A DNA stretch of 64,000 bases from RYN-230 sp963711705. GTDB taxonomy: Bacteria; Actinomycetota; Actinomycetes; Streptosporangiales; Streptosporangiaceae. Below the pieces are notes generated by a model. The model made no database searches and was not told the DNA's origin. It saw nothing but the letters and a program-made list of their open reading frames with translations. Made by a program: the position numbers and the translations under genes. The stretch covers positions 1 through 64,000 of the forward strand of contig CAVQFM010000021.1 in assembly GCA_963711705.1 (NCBI GenBank), in the 5' to 3' direction. Positions 44,601 through 51,372 of the stretch are shown piece after piece. Position 1 is the first letter of the stretch. Every line of letters begins with the position of its first letter.

Positions 44601-44655
44601 GGCCCCGGGCGGGCAGCCCGGCCCCAGGAGGTGGGAGGTGAGCCGTGCGCATTGA
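41644..44655 (+). CDS. Large HerA/FtsK-like P-loop ATPase
   Basis: 1003 residues. After a 340-residue N-terminal part with no known domain, the ATPase core begins: NRHVFVCGATGSGKSQTVRA (Walker A about 360-367), LVIEPAKAEYRAM, LARNVVFEIEDVGDDRDKAF and LRHLSVFEEAHRLLRRPEER (Walker B with Glu, about 603-615), then VIAEQIPAKLVPDAIKNTAV with the sensor and arginine region. This is the HerA/DUF87 pattern of hexameric DNA pumps. The C-terminal 300 residues hold a CGADCQARPC cluster that may bind metal, then unrecognised sequence. A decayed zeta-toxin gene overlaps its 3' end by 11 bases with a strong ribosome-binding site, so the two were co-translated. A defence or conjugation role is inferred, not shown. 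Confidence 0.8.
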   Translation: MTGTAWQRLCGLSAFRVTQIPRRLDDTGDPGLSQRTAVLVSAYHAAQSAAGAPGAIAVGWVRATPGGPVHLLVAGSALRGSAGLAAPGTALALPSGGRGQPVPAGGMAAALTAVPCWAPIAGIADGLLTGDASGAPPRPASLAECLLAAWDGAFGWLVLADPLSPATISGYARDVADRQRLAAGLAERDPGKAVEAHQLAGRHTELRQGLSAGLWRLHLLAGGADPAAAGQVAGLCCASAGLDGLPYTLTPFSCLTQTIPELLGQPPAVLAPARTDPKAAFPFPASTGLLAALTRFPEAEVPGVRLVLRPEFDVTPEQADEPGGPAARLRLGQALDRNGSPAGPLSLATTSVNRHVFVCGATGSGKSQTVRALLEAASGTGLPWLVIEPAKAEYRAMSVRLDGSPGGVVRIRPGAADEIAAGINPLAPAADAAGRRFPLQTHADLVRALFLASFAADEPFPQVLAAALTRAYTEAGWDLALGEPATPGVRPRYPTLGDLQAAAERVVTEIGYGREITDNVRGFIRVRLSSLRLGTTGRFFEGGHPIDFGRLLARNVVFEIEDVGDDRDKAFLMGTVLIQLAEHLRMRSRSGSGADAAAGLRHLSVFEEAHRLLRRPEERVAGGGAAAHAVEMFAGLLAEIRAYGEGLVIAEQIPAKLVPDAIKNTAVKIVHRLPAADDREAVGATMNLTDAQSRYLVTLPPGQAAVFTDGMDFPVLAAMPDGTARERAGSVVTASPACVVRPRSVTCGADCQARPCTLRDMRAAQRTLGALPGLVLWAELAVLAHLTGWSMPLPAASGDLASRLAALGADARLAGCAVSHAVDAAVAARTAAFAGRVSPDLLAAHVAGGLRRWLADGGRDCTFPEPQWLAPAYRWSLILDDLRTLNRRTPGAARHPRSADWEQATGRAIPGETCEQQIGVVQQWYDLDQRDSGGVRCVAFGARSPSAVAEAVGASVSDADWEQRLTASLGEFDDCRWPLDYLRGSPAPGGQPGPRRWEVSRAH

Positions 44656-45880
44656 CCAGCCTCCCGAGCCGGCCGATGACTTAGCGCGGGAAGGCGACCC
44701 GGTACCGGATGAGCCCGTTCTGGAGCACCCGGCCCCCGTGGCCGGTGACACGGAGCCCGCCGAGCCCCGCACCCGCCACGAACACGCCGACCCCCCTCCC
44801 TCACCCGGCGAGCCCAGCGAGCCCCCAGAGGAATCTCCGCCAACGAACCCGATTCTCCCGATCCTGAGAGGCTCGACAGCCCCGACGACTCCCCGCCAAC
44901 CGCGAAGCCAGCGACAACCAGGAAGAACTGCCTGACAGCGAGGGACAGCGCCCGACCCAAACGTCGATGACGACAGCACCAGCCCGATGATCTCTTGGAC
45001 GACCCTCCCGATCCCAAGCCAACCGAGAGCCCGAGCGTCACAGGATCAGGAATCATCCCAGCAAGCCACGACGCGTCCCATCCACCGACCCACCCCACTC
45101 CCTGACCGACAAAGAATGGACCGAGCACCTCACAGAGGTACGCGACGGGCTCGACGAGCCTGCTCATCTCTCACACATTCGCATCAATTAATGGCTCCCG
45201 AGAGGTCTGGACCGATGAGCGTGACCGCCTCCACGATTCCATCTGCGAAGATCTCTACGCGAAGGCCATCGGATGTTCCATGTGACTTCAAGCGATTATA
45301 GCTGGCGGTCCGGGAGGTGCAGGTAAGACAACGGTTCTAACCAACAGGCAGGCATAGACTTGTCACAGTATCATGTGATAAACCCTGACCTCATGAAGGA
45401 AGAGATGGCCCGCCGAGGTATGATCCCTGACGATAGACGGCCTATCTCCCATGGAAGCCTCTGAGTTAGTGCACGAAGAATCTTCATACTTAGCCAACCA
45501 GCTTGCTTTGCGCGCCGAGGCAGACGGCAAGAACATAATTTGGGACATAACTATGTCCGGACAGGAAAGCACGGCAAAGCGAATAAAGAGTTGAGCACGG
45601 CAGGCTACACCGTATTGAGGGACTCTTCGTAGACATCTCGTCGAGACAAGTCTGAGGCGGATTGAAGTCGAGGTACTGAGCGGACCATGAAAAGTAGATG
45701 GCCGGTGAAGGATTAGGCGGTAGGTGCGTTCCACCAGAGATAATTGAAACGTCAAGCGTGACCCCGACTGGGGCACAAGAACAGGAAGACTTTTGATCAC
45801 GTCAAGACCCGGTTGAATGACTGGTCGATCTACGAATAACTCCATGGATGGACGCCGCGCGGTACTCATCGAACTCAAGC
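44645..45880 (+). pseudogene. Decayed zeta-toxin-family kinase gene
   Basis: GTG 44645 follows GGGAGGTGAG and opens an acidic, Pro-rich leader that stops at 44933. Beyond it, recognisable zeta-toxin sequence survives in short pieces across all three frames: LTDKEWTEHLTEVRDGLDE (from 45102), VWTDERDRLHDSICEDLYAK, IIAGGPGGAGKTTVLTN (Walker A, about 45295-45345), AGIDLSQYHVINPDLMKEEM (from 45348), SPMEASELVHEESSYLANQL, ADGKNIIWDITMSGQESTAK and the ending NNSMDGRRAVLIELK near 45879. At least eight frame changes and several stops separate them. GC is well below the flanks. Zeta kinases phosphorylate UDP-N-acetylglucosamine-type substrates; this copy cannot make a working enzyme. Confidence 0.85.
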
Positions 45881-45925
45881 AGCAGCAGACATGCGAGTTG
45901 AGATCAGTTCCGAGGAGTAGGTTCC

Positions 45926-46246
45926 ATGAGCAGCGAGGTTGCCGAGCTAATCGCCGCATTCCGAAACGGCAGCATCAGCCTGGAAGAAGTGGCCCAGCGA
46001 TTCCGTGAACGATCTTGGCCACGAGCGCGAGGCCCCGGAGCGCAAAGACATACTTGAACTGGCGCAGCTGCCGAGGATGATCCCGATCCTCTGGTCTCCT
46101 GGATCATTCGATGAAGTAGCGGCCGCATATCATCGCGGCGACCTTTCTCGCCCGACGATTATCGAGTGCTTGCTGAAGCTGCCGCTGACTCAATTCGCGC
46201 TGAGCAGCTCGAGGCAGCTGACCCATGGGGAACAAACCGGCAATAG
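45926..46246 (+). pseudogene. Decayed small gene following the zeta-toxin remnant
   Basis: The first frame starts ATG 45926, reads MSSEVAELIAAFRNGSISLE then EVAQRFRERSW and stops at 46055. The protein continues in a second frame (GSFDEVAAAYHRGDLS) and a third (DDYRVLAEAAADSIRAEQLE), ending at TAG 46244. Joined, it would be a roughly 105-residue acidic helical protein. Its place directly after the zeta gene and its shared decay suggest it was the functional partner, perhaps an antitoxin. That role is inference only. Confidence 0.7.
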
Positions 46247-46261
46247 ATTGGACAGCAGCCC

Positions 46262-46478
46262 TGTCGGGATGGTTTGCCGATGAAGGTGCCTCGGCTGGAT
46301 GGTGAAGATGAGCTCCCTCGGCGGCCAGCGTCTCGATGGCACGGCGGACGGTCCCGCGAGCAACTCCGTGCTGGTTGCTGAGATCGCTCTCCTGGGCAGC
46401 ATGCCCGAGCCAGCTCTGCTTGCACTTCCCCTCGATGTCTCGGCACCCGGCGTAGCGAGATCGCTGCTGTCTGCTCAT
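46262..46478 (-). pseudogene. Decayed GntR-family regulator
   Basis: Read on the minus strand from ATG 46478, MSRQQRSRYAGCRDIEGKCK is followed by the GntR helix-turn-helix SDLSNQHGVARGTVRRAIET with LAAEG. The wing continues in other frames as ELIFTIQPR and RGTFIGKPSR. Only the winged-helix part survives and at least two frame changes break it. It is convergent with the toxin remnants and shares their low GC. It probably regulated or arrived with that module. Confidence 0.72.
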
Positions 46479-46555
46479 GCAGCGGTGTCGGGTCGCATTA
46501 AGGATCGGAACTTTCACCTGATCTACTGTATGAAACCGACTAGCTTCAGCCGACC

Positions 46556-47125
46556 ATGATGGTACAGAGCTATGTCATATACGTTCAATCATCTCCGGTC
46601 TATCTGACTATCGCGACATGGAGCTGGATCCCACATCCGCTTTCAGCAGCATCCGGGCGACGCAACTCGACAGTTCGCGCGTCGCCACCAAGCGGCTCCT
46701 TACCGCTGCACTCGTACCTGGAGTTGGGGGTCCTGCCGACCGCTGTCCCCTGTGCGCGGGGGCATACGCGGCTGGTGCTGGCTGAGTGGGGTCTGCGCGA
46801 CCTGGCCGACCCGGCCGAGCAGGTGGTCTCTGAACTGGTGACGAACGGGGTCAGGGCCTCCCGGGGGTTAGTTGGCAGCAGGTTCGGCGGGCGGTGGTCG
46901 GCCGGGGTCCCACCGGTCAGGCTGTGGCTGCTCTCCGATTACCGGAGCGTGCTGGTGCAGGTCTGGGACGGCAACAACCGGATGCCGGTGCGCAGGGAAC
47001 TCGACCTGGAGTCCGAGAACGGGCGCGGCCTCTGGCTGGTGGCGGCGCTCAGCGAGGACTGGGGGTCATTTCAGCCAGAACACGCCAGCGGGAAAGTGGT
47101 CTGGGCATCGGTGGCCGGGCCATGA
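46556..47125 (+). CDS. RsbW-like ATP-binding protein (anti-sigma type HATPase)
   Basis: The domain from about residue 55 is clear: SYLELGVLPTAVPCARGHTR, N-box AEQVVSELVTNGVRAS, G1 box VQVWDGNNRMPV and G2 box ENGRGLWLVAALSEDWG. These are GHKL-fold ATP-binding motifs of the Streptomyces-type RsbW/SpoIIAB family, which phosphorylate anti-anti-sigma factors or act in signalling. The start is uncertain: the first 50 residues have no similarity and lie on the edge of the decayed low-GC region. An ATG at 46618 opens another frame (MELDPTSAFSS), hinting at a disrupted 5' end. The stop overlaps a tiny downstream ORF (ATGA). Confidence 0.78.
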   Translation: MMVQSYVIYVQSSPVYLTIATWSWIPHPLSAASGRRNSTVRASPPSGSLPLHSYLELGVLPTAVPCARGHTRLVLAEWGLRDLADPAEQVVSELVTNGVRASRGLVGSRFGGRWSAGVPPVRLWLLSDYRSVLVQVWDGNNRMPVRRELDLESENGRGLWLVAALSEDWGSFQPEHASGKVVWASVAGP

Positions 47126-47256
47126 CCGGGTCATCAGAACCGCACATCACAGTCGTCGTGGTCCCTGTTCCAGCAGCCAGGCCAGCAATGGACGGCCCCA
47201 CCGGCAGACGGCGCGCCTGGCGAGCCGCGCACCCGCCGGAGCATGCGCCCCCATGA
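47122..47256 (+). CDS. Possible small coupled ORF
   Basis: 44 residues starting at an ATG that overlaps the upstream stop (ATGA), so translation could be coupled. The N-terminal half is hydrophobic (PHITVVVVPVPAARPAMDG) and the rest basic. No family is recognised. It is short and could be chance, but the overlap and in-frame codon bias make it worth listing. Confidence 0.3.
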   Translation: MTGSSEPHITVVVVPVPAARPAMDGPTGRRRAWRAAHPPEHAPP

Positions 47257-47300
47257 GAGCACTTCGCGGTCAGGTGCCGCTCACGGCGGGGAGATCGTGC

Positions 47301-48215
47301 TCAGGACTGATCCTTGATGCCGACCCCGCACAGATGCCACCCGATCCCGCGATCGGCGGCCCGTGGCTCGGGGGGAATCAGCTTGAGCACGGGTTCACCG
47401 TCGTCACCGGGATGCTCGCCGCTGCGCAGTGGATTGTCCAGCTCGGGCCGCCACTGCGCGGGGGCCACCAGGCCGGGCTCGACCAGCGTGAACCCGTCGA
47501 AGAAGGCCGCGATGTGGGCGCGGTCCCGCGAGATGAGCGGCGTGTTCCAGTGCAGGTCCTGGGTCATTTGGAAAAGCCGCTGGGCCGCTTCGGGGTGGGC
47601 TTCGCCGGTCATGTGGCTCAGGGCCAGGTAGCTGCCGGGCGCGATGGCGTCCCGGAACTGCCTGACGACTCCCCACGGGTCCTCCCGATCCCACAGGCAG
47701 TGCAGGACGCACATGAACATGATCCCGACCGGCTGCCCGAAGTCGAGCAGGCCGCGTACCCGGGAATCGCTGAGCACCTGATCTGGCTCGCGCAGATCCG
47801 CCCGGAGCGTGACGACATTGGGGCCAGCCATCAGCGCGGCGGCATGGGTCGACACCAGCGGATCGACGTCCACGTAGACGATGCGTGCCTCAGCTGCCGC
47901 CCGGTGCGCGATCTGGTGGGTGTTGGCCATGTTGGGCAGGCCCGAGCCTAAGTCGAGGAACTGGCGGACGCCCTGGCTGAGCATGTAGTCGACCATCCGC
48001 TGCAGCAGATGGCGGCTCTCAATGGCCGTGTCGGCACCGTCCGGGACGCCCAGACCGTGCACCATGGCGTTGGCCGCTCCGGACGCCTCCCGATCGACAG
48101 CAAAATTGTCCTTACCGCCGAGCTGATAGTTCCAGATGCGAGCCGTGTTGGGATAACGGGTGCCGACCGGATCGGGGGTGCCCGGACCGGAGGCGGCCGG
48201 CGGCTCAGCTGACAT
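47301..48215 (-). CDS. PF04672-type SAM-dependent methyltransferase, copy 2
   Basis: 304 residues from ATG 48215, after GGGAGG. The family hallmark TARIWNYQLGGKDNFAVDRE is followed by FLDLGSGLPNMANTHQIAHR (SAM loop), RIVYVDVDPLVSTHAAALMA and LALSHMTGEAHPEA. It is a clear paralogue of the protein at 36096, with the same block order but only moderate identity. It lacks the 10-residue repeats of that copy. Substrate unknown. It is convergent with the RsbW-like gene and on the same strand as the TetR gene upstream, with a 205-base gap holding no recognisable feature. Confidence 0.9.
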   Translation of the reverse strand: MSAEPPAASGPGTPDPVGTRYPNTARIWNYQLGGKDNFAVDREASGAANAMVHGLGVPDGADTAIESRHLLQRMVDYMLSQGVRQFLDLGSGLPNMANTHQIAHRAAAEARIVYVDVDPLVSTHAAALMAGPNVVTLRADLREPDQVLSDSRVRGLLDFGQPVGIMFMCVLHCLWDREDPWGVVRQFRDAIAPGSYLALSHMTGEAHPEAAQRLFQMTQDLHWNTPLISRDRAHIAAFFDGFTLVEPGLVAPAQWRPELDNPLRSGEHPGDDGEPVLKLIPPEPRAADRGIGWHLCGVGIKDQS

Positions 48216-48420
48216 CAGGCGTCGCCTCCCTGCGGCAGGAAAAGGTACCCCCGATGATAGGGGAAATGGCCGCCGCGGGGCGGTGCGGAAGTGACGCCGG
48301 GCGGCGTGCACAGGGTCGCCCGGCGCGACGGCACAGCACGGGCCTCGTTGTTCCCCGCGCCCACAGGGCCGCCTGGGACTTCGTCATATGTCCACTGGCT
48401 GGCGGTCCCTGCCGCCCGGG

Positions 48421-49024
48421 CTACAGACCGTACGACTCCAGCAGCAGCTCGCCCAGCTCGCGGGCCCGGGAGGCGGCCGCCACGTCACCTTCCTGGGCGG
48501 CCATGATGCTGCCCTTCATCAGGATGTGCCATTTGCGGGCGAAGGCGTCCGGGTCACTGACGCCCGCCTGCGTGGCCAGCCGGATGAGGTAAACCCGGAT
48601 GTTGGCCAGGTGCTGAACGGCCGCCTGGTGCACCGGATGCTGCCGGGTCACTGACTTCGATCATTACCGTCAGGAACGAGCAGCCCTCGAAGTCCGGCCG
48701 GCTGAACCACTCGCCGAACACGTCGAAGATGGCCAGCAACTGCTCGCGCGGGGTGTTGCCGCGGCGCTGGCTCTCCGCCTCCAGCCAAGCGTGCGTCCAC
48801 AGCTCCTCGCGGCGGCGCAGGAAGTCCAGGATGAGGTCGTCCTTGGACGGGAAGTTCCGGTAGAGCGTCATCTTGGCCGTACCGGCCTCGGCGATCACCG
48901 CGTCCACGCCGACCGAGCGGACACCGTCCCGGCTGAACAGCTCATACGCGGCACGGCTGATCCGTTCCCGCCCAGTGCCCCGGGATCCGGCCGGCGGCGC
49001 CTGCGGCTGCGGTTCATTCGCCAT
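48421..49024 (-). CDS. TetR-family regulator (frameshifted)
   Basis: The first frame carries the TetR helix-turn-helix (RISRAAYELFSRDGVRSVGV then DAVIAEAGTAKMTLYRNFPS) and much of the ligand-binding helices, up to FLTVMIEVSDPA. The second frame supplies HPVHQAAVQHLANIRVYLIR and ends RELGELLLESYGL. Removing one extra base at about 48640 (plus-strand C) joins them as DPAHPVHQAAV, giving a normal 200-residue protein. The start could be ATG 49024 or 49030. It may control the DrrAB-type exporter downstream on the other strand. The break is probably a sequence error. Confidence 0.8.
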
Positions 49025-49171
49025 GGTCATAGCCGTGTTATCGCTCCCATTTGCCGAGTATAGGGTTCAGCCTGACGGTTCTGCTGGGATTGCATCTGCT
49101 CGTGCATCCGCTCATCCCCAGCCCAGCGCCGGGCCTGGCAGTGGCCGGTGAGGGCATAGAGGCCCGCCGCC

Positions 49172-49360
49172 GGCCTGGACGTGTACGGCACCGAGCCACT
49201 GCCCGCGGACAGTTCGTTGCATTACGCACGGTGCGCCGTGCTGACCCCGCATCCCGGCTATGTGACCACGCGCACGATGACGCACTGGTACGCCGAGGCG
49301 ATCGGGGACATTGAGGCGTGGCAGCGCGGGGTACCGATCCGGGTGCTGACACCCGGCTGA
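49172..49360 (+). pseudogene. 3' fragment of a D-2-hydroxyacid dehydrogenase
   Basis: 62 codons read GLDVYGTEPLPADSSLHYAR then VLTPHPGYVTTRTMTHWYAE and end VPIRVLTPG with a TGA at 49358. GLDVY...EPLP and LTPH.GYVT are the last catalytic block of 2-hydroxyacid dehydrogenases, including the active-site His. The cofactor domain is missing upstream, where only TetR begins. It is therefore a truncated remnant. Confidence 0.75.
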
Positions 49361-49467
49361 CGCGTCCTGTCAGCCAGCGCTGGCGGCCTGTCAGTGAGCT
49401 GGCCGGGACCTGTCAGCCCGGCCCGTGACAGTGGATCTGACCAAGCGGGCTAATGACAGGAAACGTG

Positions 49468-50457
49468 ATGACTTACATGATCGAGGCCGAAGGGCTGACC
49501 AAGCGCTTCGGCAGCACTCAGGCGCTGCGCGGTATTGATCTGCGGGCCGAGCGTGGCAGCGTGCTGGCTCTGCTCGGCCCGAACGGGGCGGGCAAGACCA
49601 CCGCGGTCCGGGTGCTGGCCACCTTGCTGGAGCCGGATGCCGGGCAGGCCCGGATCTGCGGCTACGACGTGCTCACCGAGTCGGTCCAGGTCCGCCAGCT
49701 GATCGCGCTGACCGGCCAGTTCGCGTCGGTGGACGACGAGCTGACCGGCACCGAGAACATAGTGATGATCGGCCGGCTGCTGGGCCTGGGCCGCGCCCAG
49801 GCCAAACGCCGCGCGGCGGAACTGCTGGACCGTTTCGAGCTGACCGACGCGGCCGGCCGGGCGGCCAAGACCTACTCCGGCGGCATGCGGCGCCGCCTCG
49901 ACCTGGCCGCCAGCCTGGTCGGCGACCCCAAGGTGCTGTTCCTGGACGAGCCGACCACCGGGCTCGACCCGCGGGCCCGCAGCCAGGTGTGGGAGACGAT
50001 CCGCGGGGTGATCGCGGGCGGGGCCACTGTGCTGCTCACCACGCAGTACCTGGAAGAAGCGGACGAGCTGGCCGACCGGATCGCGGTCATCGACAAGGGC
50101 CTGGTCGTCGCGGATGATACGCCCGCCCAGCTGAAGACGATGACCGGCGGCCAGACGCTGGTCGTCCGGGCCGCGGACCGGGACCGGGTCGGGCAGCTGG
50201 CCGGGATCGTCGCCCAGGTGACCGGCGCCACCCCGGACATCAGCACCGAGACTGGCCTGGTCACCGCGCCAGCCAGTGACCCGGCCCTGCTGCCGGCCGT
50301 GGTCCGGCGGCTGGACGAGGCCGGCCTGATGGCCGCCGAGCTGGCCTTCCGGCTGCCCAGCCTGGACGAGGTGTTCCTCACGCTGACCGGGCACCACGCC
50401 GAGAACCCAGCCGACCCCGACCGGTCGCTGATTGACGATGATGGGAGGGCAGCATGA
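49468..50457 (+). CDS. DrrA-type ABC exporter ATP-binding protein
   Basis: 329 residues from ATG 49468 (ATG 49453 is possible). IEAEGLTKRFGSTQALRGID starts the domain. Walker A GPNGAGKTTAVRVLATLL, Q-loop region ALTGQFASVDDELTGTENI, signature YSGGMRRRLDLAASL, Walker B VLFLDEPTTGLDPRAR and H-loop-like TTQYLEEADEL follow. The C-terminal extension (about 225-320) is typical of the daunorubicin-resistance DrrA group. It drives efflux with the permease encoded at 50454, whose start overlaps its stop by 4 bases. Likely substrates are lipophilic drugs or metabolites. Confidence 0.92.
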   Translation: MTYMIEAEGLTKRFGSTQALRGIDLRAERGSVLALLGPNGAGKTTAVRVLATLLEPDAGQARICGYDVLTESVQVRQLIALTGQFASVDDELTGTENIVMIGRLLGLGRAQAKRRAAELLDRFELTDAAGRAAKTYSGGMRRRLDLAASLVGDPKVLFLDEPTTGLDPRARSQVWETIRGVIAGGATVLLTTQYLEEADELADRIAVIDKGLVVADDTPAQLKTMTGGQTLVVRAADRDRVGQLAGIVAQVTGATPDISTETGLVTAPASDPALLPAVVRRLDEAGLMAAELAFRLPSLDEVFLTLTGHHAENPADPDRSLIDDDGRAA

Positions 50458-51290
50458 CCACGCTGCAAGCACCCGCCGCCGCCATCCCCACCGCCGGGGA
50501 GGGCAACCCGCTGCGCCGCCGGATCGGCGTTGGCCAGGCCCTGGCCAACGCGCTGACGCTGGCCTGGCGCAACGTGACCCAGCTCAAGCACTCGCCGGAG
50601 AAGCTGCTGGACGTCACGCTGATGCCGATCGTGTTCGTGGTGCTGTTCCTGTACGTGTTCGGCGCCGCGGTGTCCGGCAGCACCCACTCCTACCTGGAGC
50701 TGCTGCTGCCCGGGCTGGTCGCGCAGATGGCCATGTTCGCCACGATGGGCCTGGGCACGGCGCTGTGCGAGGACATCCACAAGGGCGTGTTCGACCGGTT
50801 CCGCAGCCTGCCGATCGCCCGGTCCGCGCCGCTGGTCGGCGCGGTGCTGGGTGACACGGTGCGGTTCTTCACGGTCATGGTGATCCTGACCGGGTTCGGC
50901 TCGATCCTCGGCTTCCGGTTCCACACCGGGGTGCTCCCGGTGCTGGCCGCGTTCGGCCTGGCCTACGTGTTCTACCTGGCGGTGTGCTGGATCTCGGTGC
51001 TGATCGGGCTGATCGCGCCGTCACCGGAGACGGTCCAGGGCATCGCGTTCATCTTCATGATGCCGCTGGTCTTCGGCAGCAGCATCCTGATGCCCAGCAC
51101 GTCCACCATGCCGGGCTGGCTGCAGGCGTGGGTCAAGGTCAACCCGGTCACCCATCTGGCCGACGCGGTCCGCGGGCTGACCGTCGGCGGGCCGGTGGGC
51201 TCGCACGCCATGTACGCGCTGGCCTGGGCGGCCGGGATCGTCCTGGTCAGCTTCCCGCTGGCCATGCGGATGTACCGGCACCGGGTCTGA
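50454..51290 (+). CDS. DrrB-type ABC-2 exporter permease
   Basis: 278 residues with six hydrophobic segments. ALTLAWRNVTQLKHSPEKLL precedes the first segment (LMPIVFVVLFLYVFGAAVSG). DIHKGVFDRFRSLPIARSAP is the conserved cytosolic loop of ABC-2 exporters. VKVNPVTHLADAVRGLTVGG near the C terminus is the family signature. It forms the membrane path for the DrrA-like ATPase, with which it is translationally coupled (ATGA). The pair may export an antibiotic-like compound, and the upstream TetR gene is a candidate regulator. No biosynthetic cluster is seen next to it. Confidence 0.92.
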   Translation: MTTLQAPAAAIPTAGEGNPLRRRIGVGQALANALTLAWRNVTQLKHSPEKLLDVTLMPIVFVVLFLYVFGAAVSGSTHSYLELLLPGLVAQMAMFATMGLGTALCEDIHKGVFDRFRSLPIARSAPLVGAVLGDTVRFFTVMVILTGFGSILGFRFHTGVLPVLAAFGLAYVFYLAVCWISVLIGLIAPSPETVQGIAFIFMMPLVFGSSILMPSTSTMPGWLQAWVKVNPVTHLADAVRGLTVGGPVGSHAMYALAWAAGIVLVSFPLAMRMYRHRV

Positions 51291-51372
51291 CCCGGCGCGC
51301 CGGCCGGCGACTGCCGGCCGGCCGGGCGTCGCGCGACGCCGTGGCGCAGGACACCTAGCCGCACGGGGGCGG

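Noticed and set aside
45363..45959. A 198-residue minus-strand open frame over the zeta remnant
   Set aside because: It is antisense to recognisable zeta-toxin pieces, has no ribosome-binding site and matches no family; low GC simply leaves it open.
50972..51372. C-terminal extension of the AfsR frame over the DrrB gene
   Set aside because: It is antisense to a clear ABC-2 permease, and a frameshifted continuation ending at 51373 completes the regulator.
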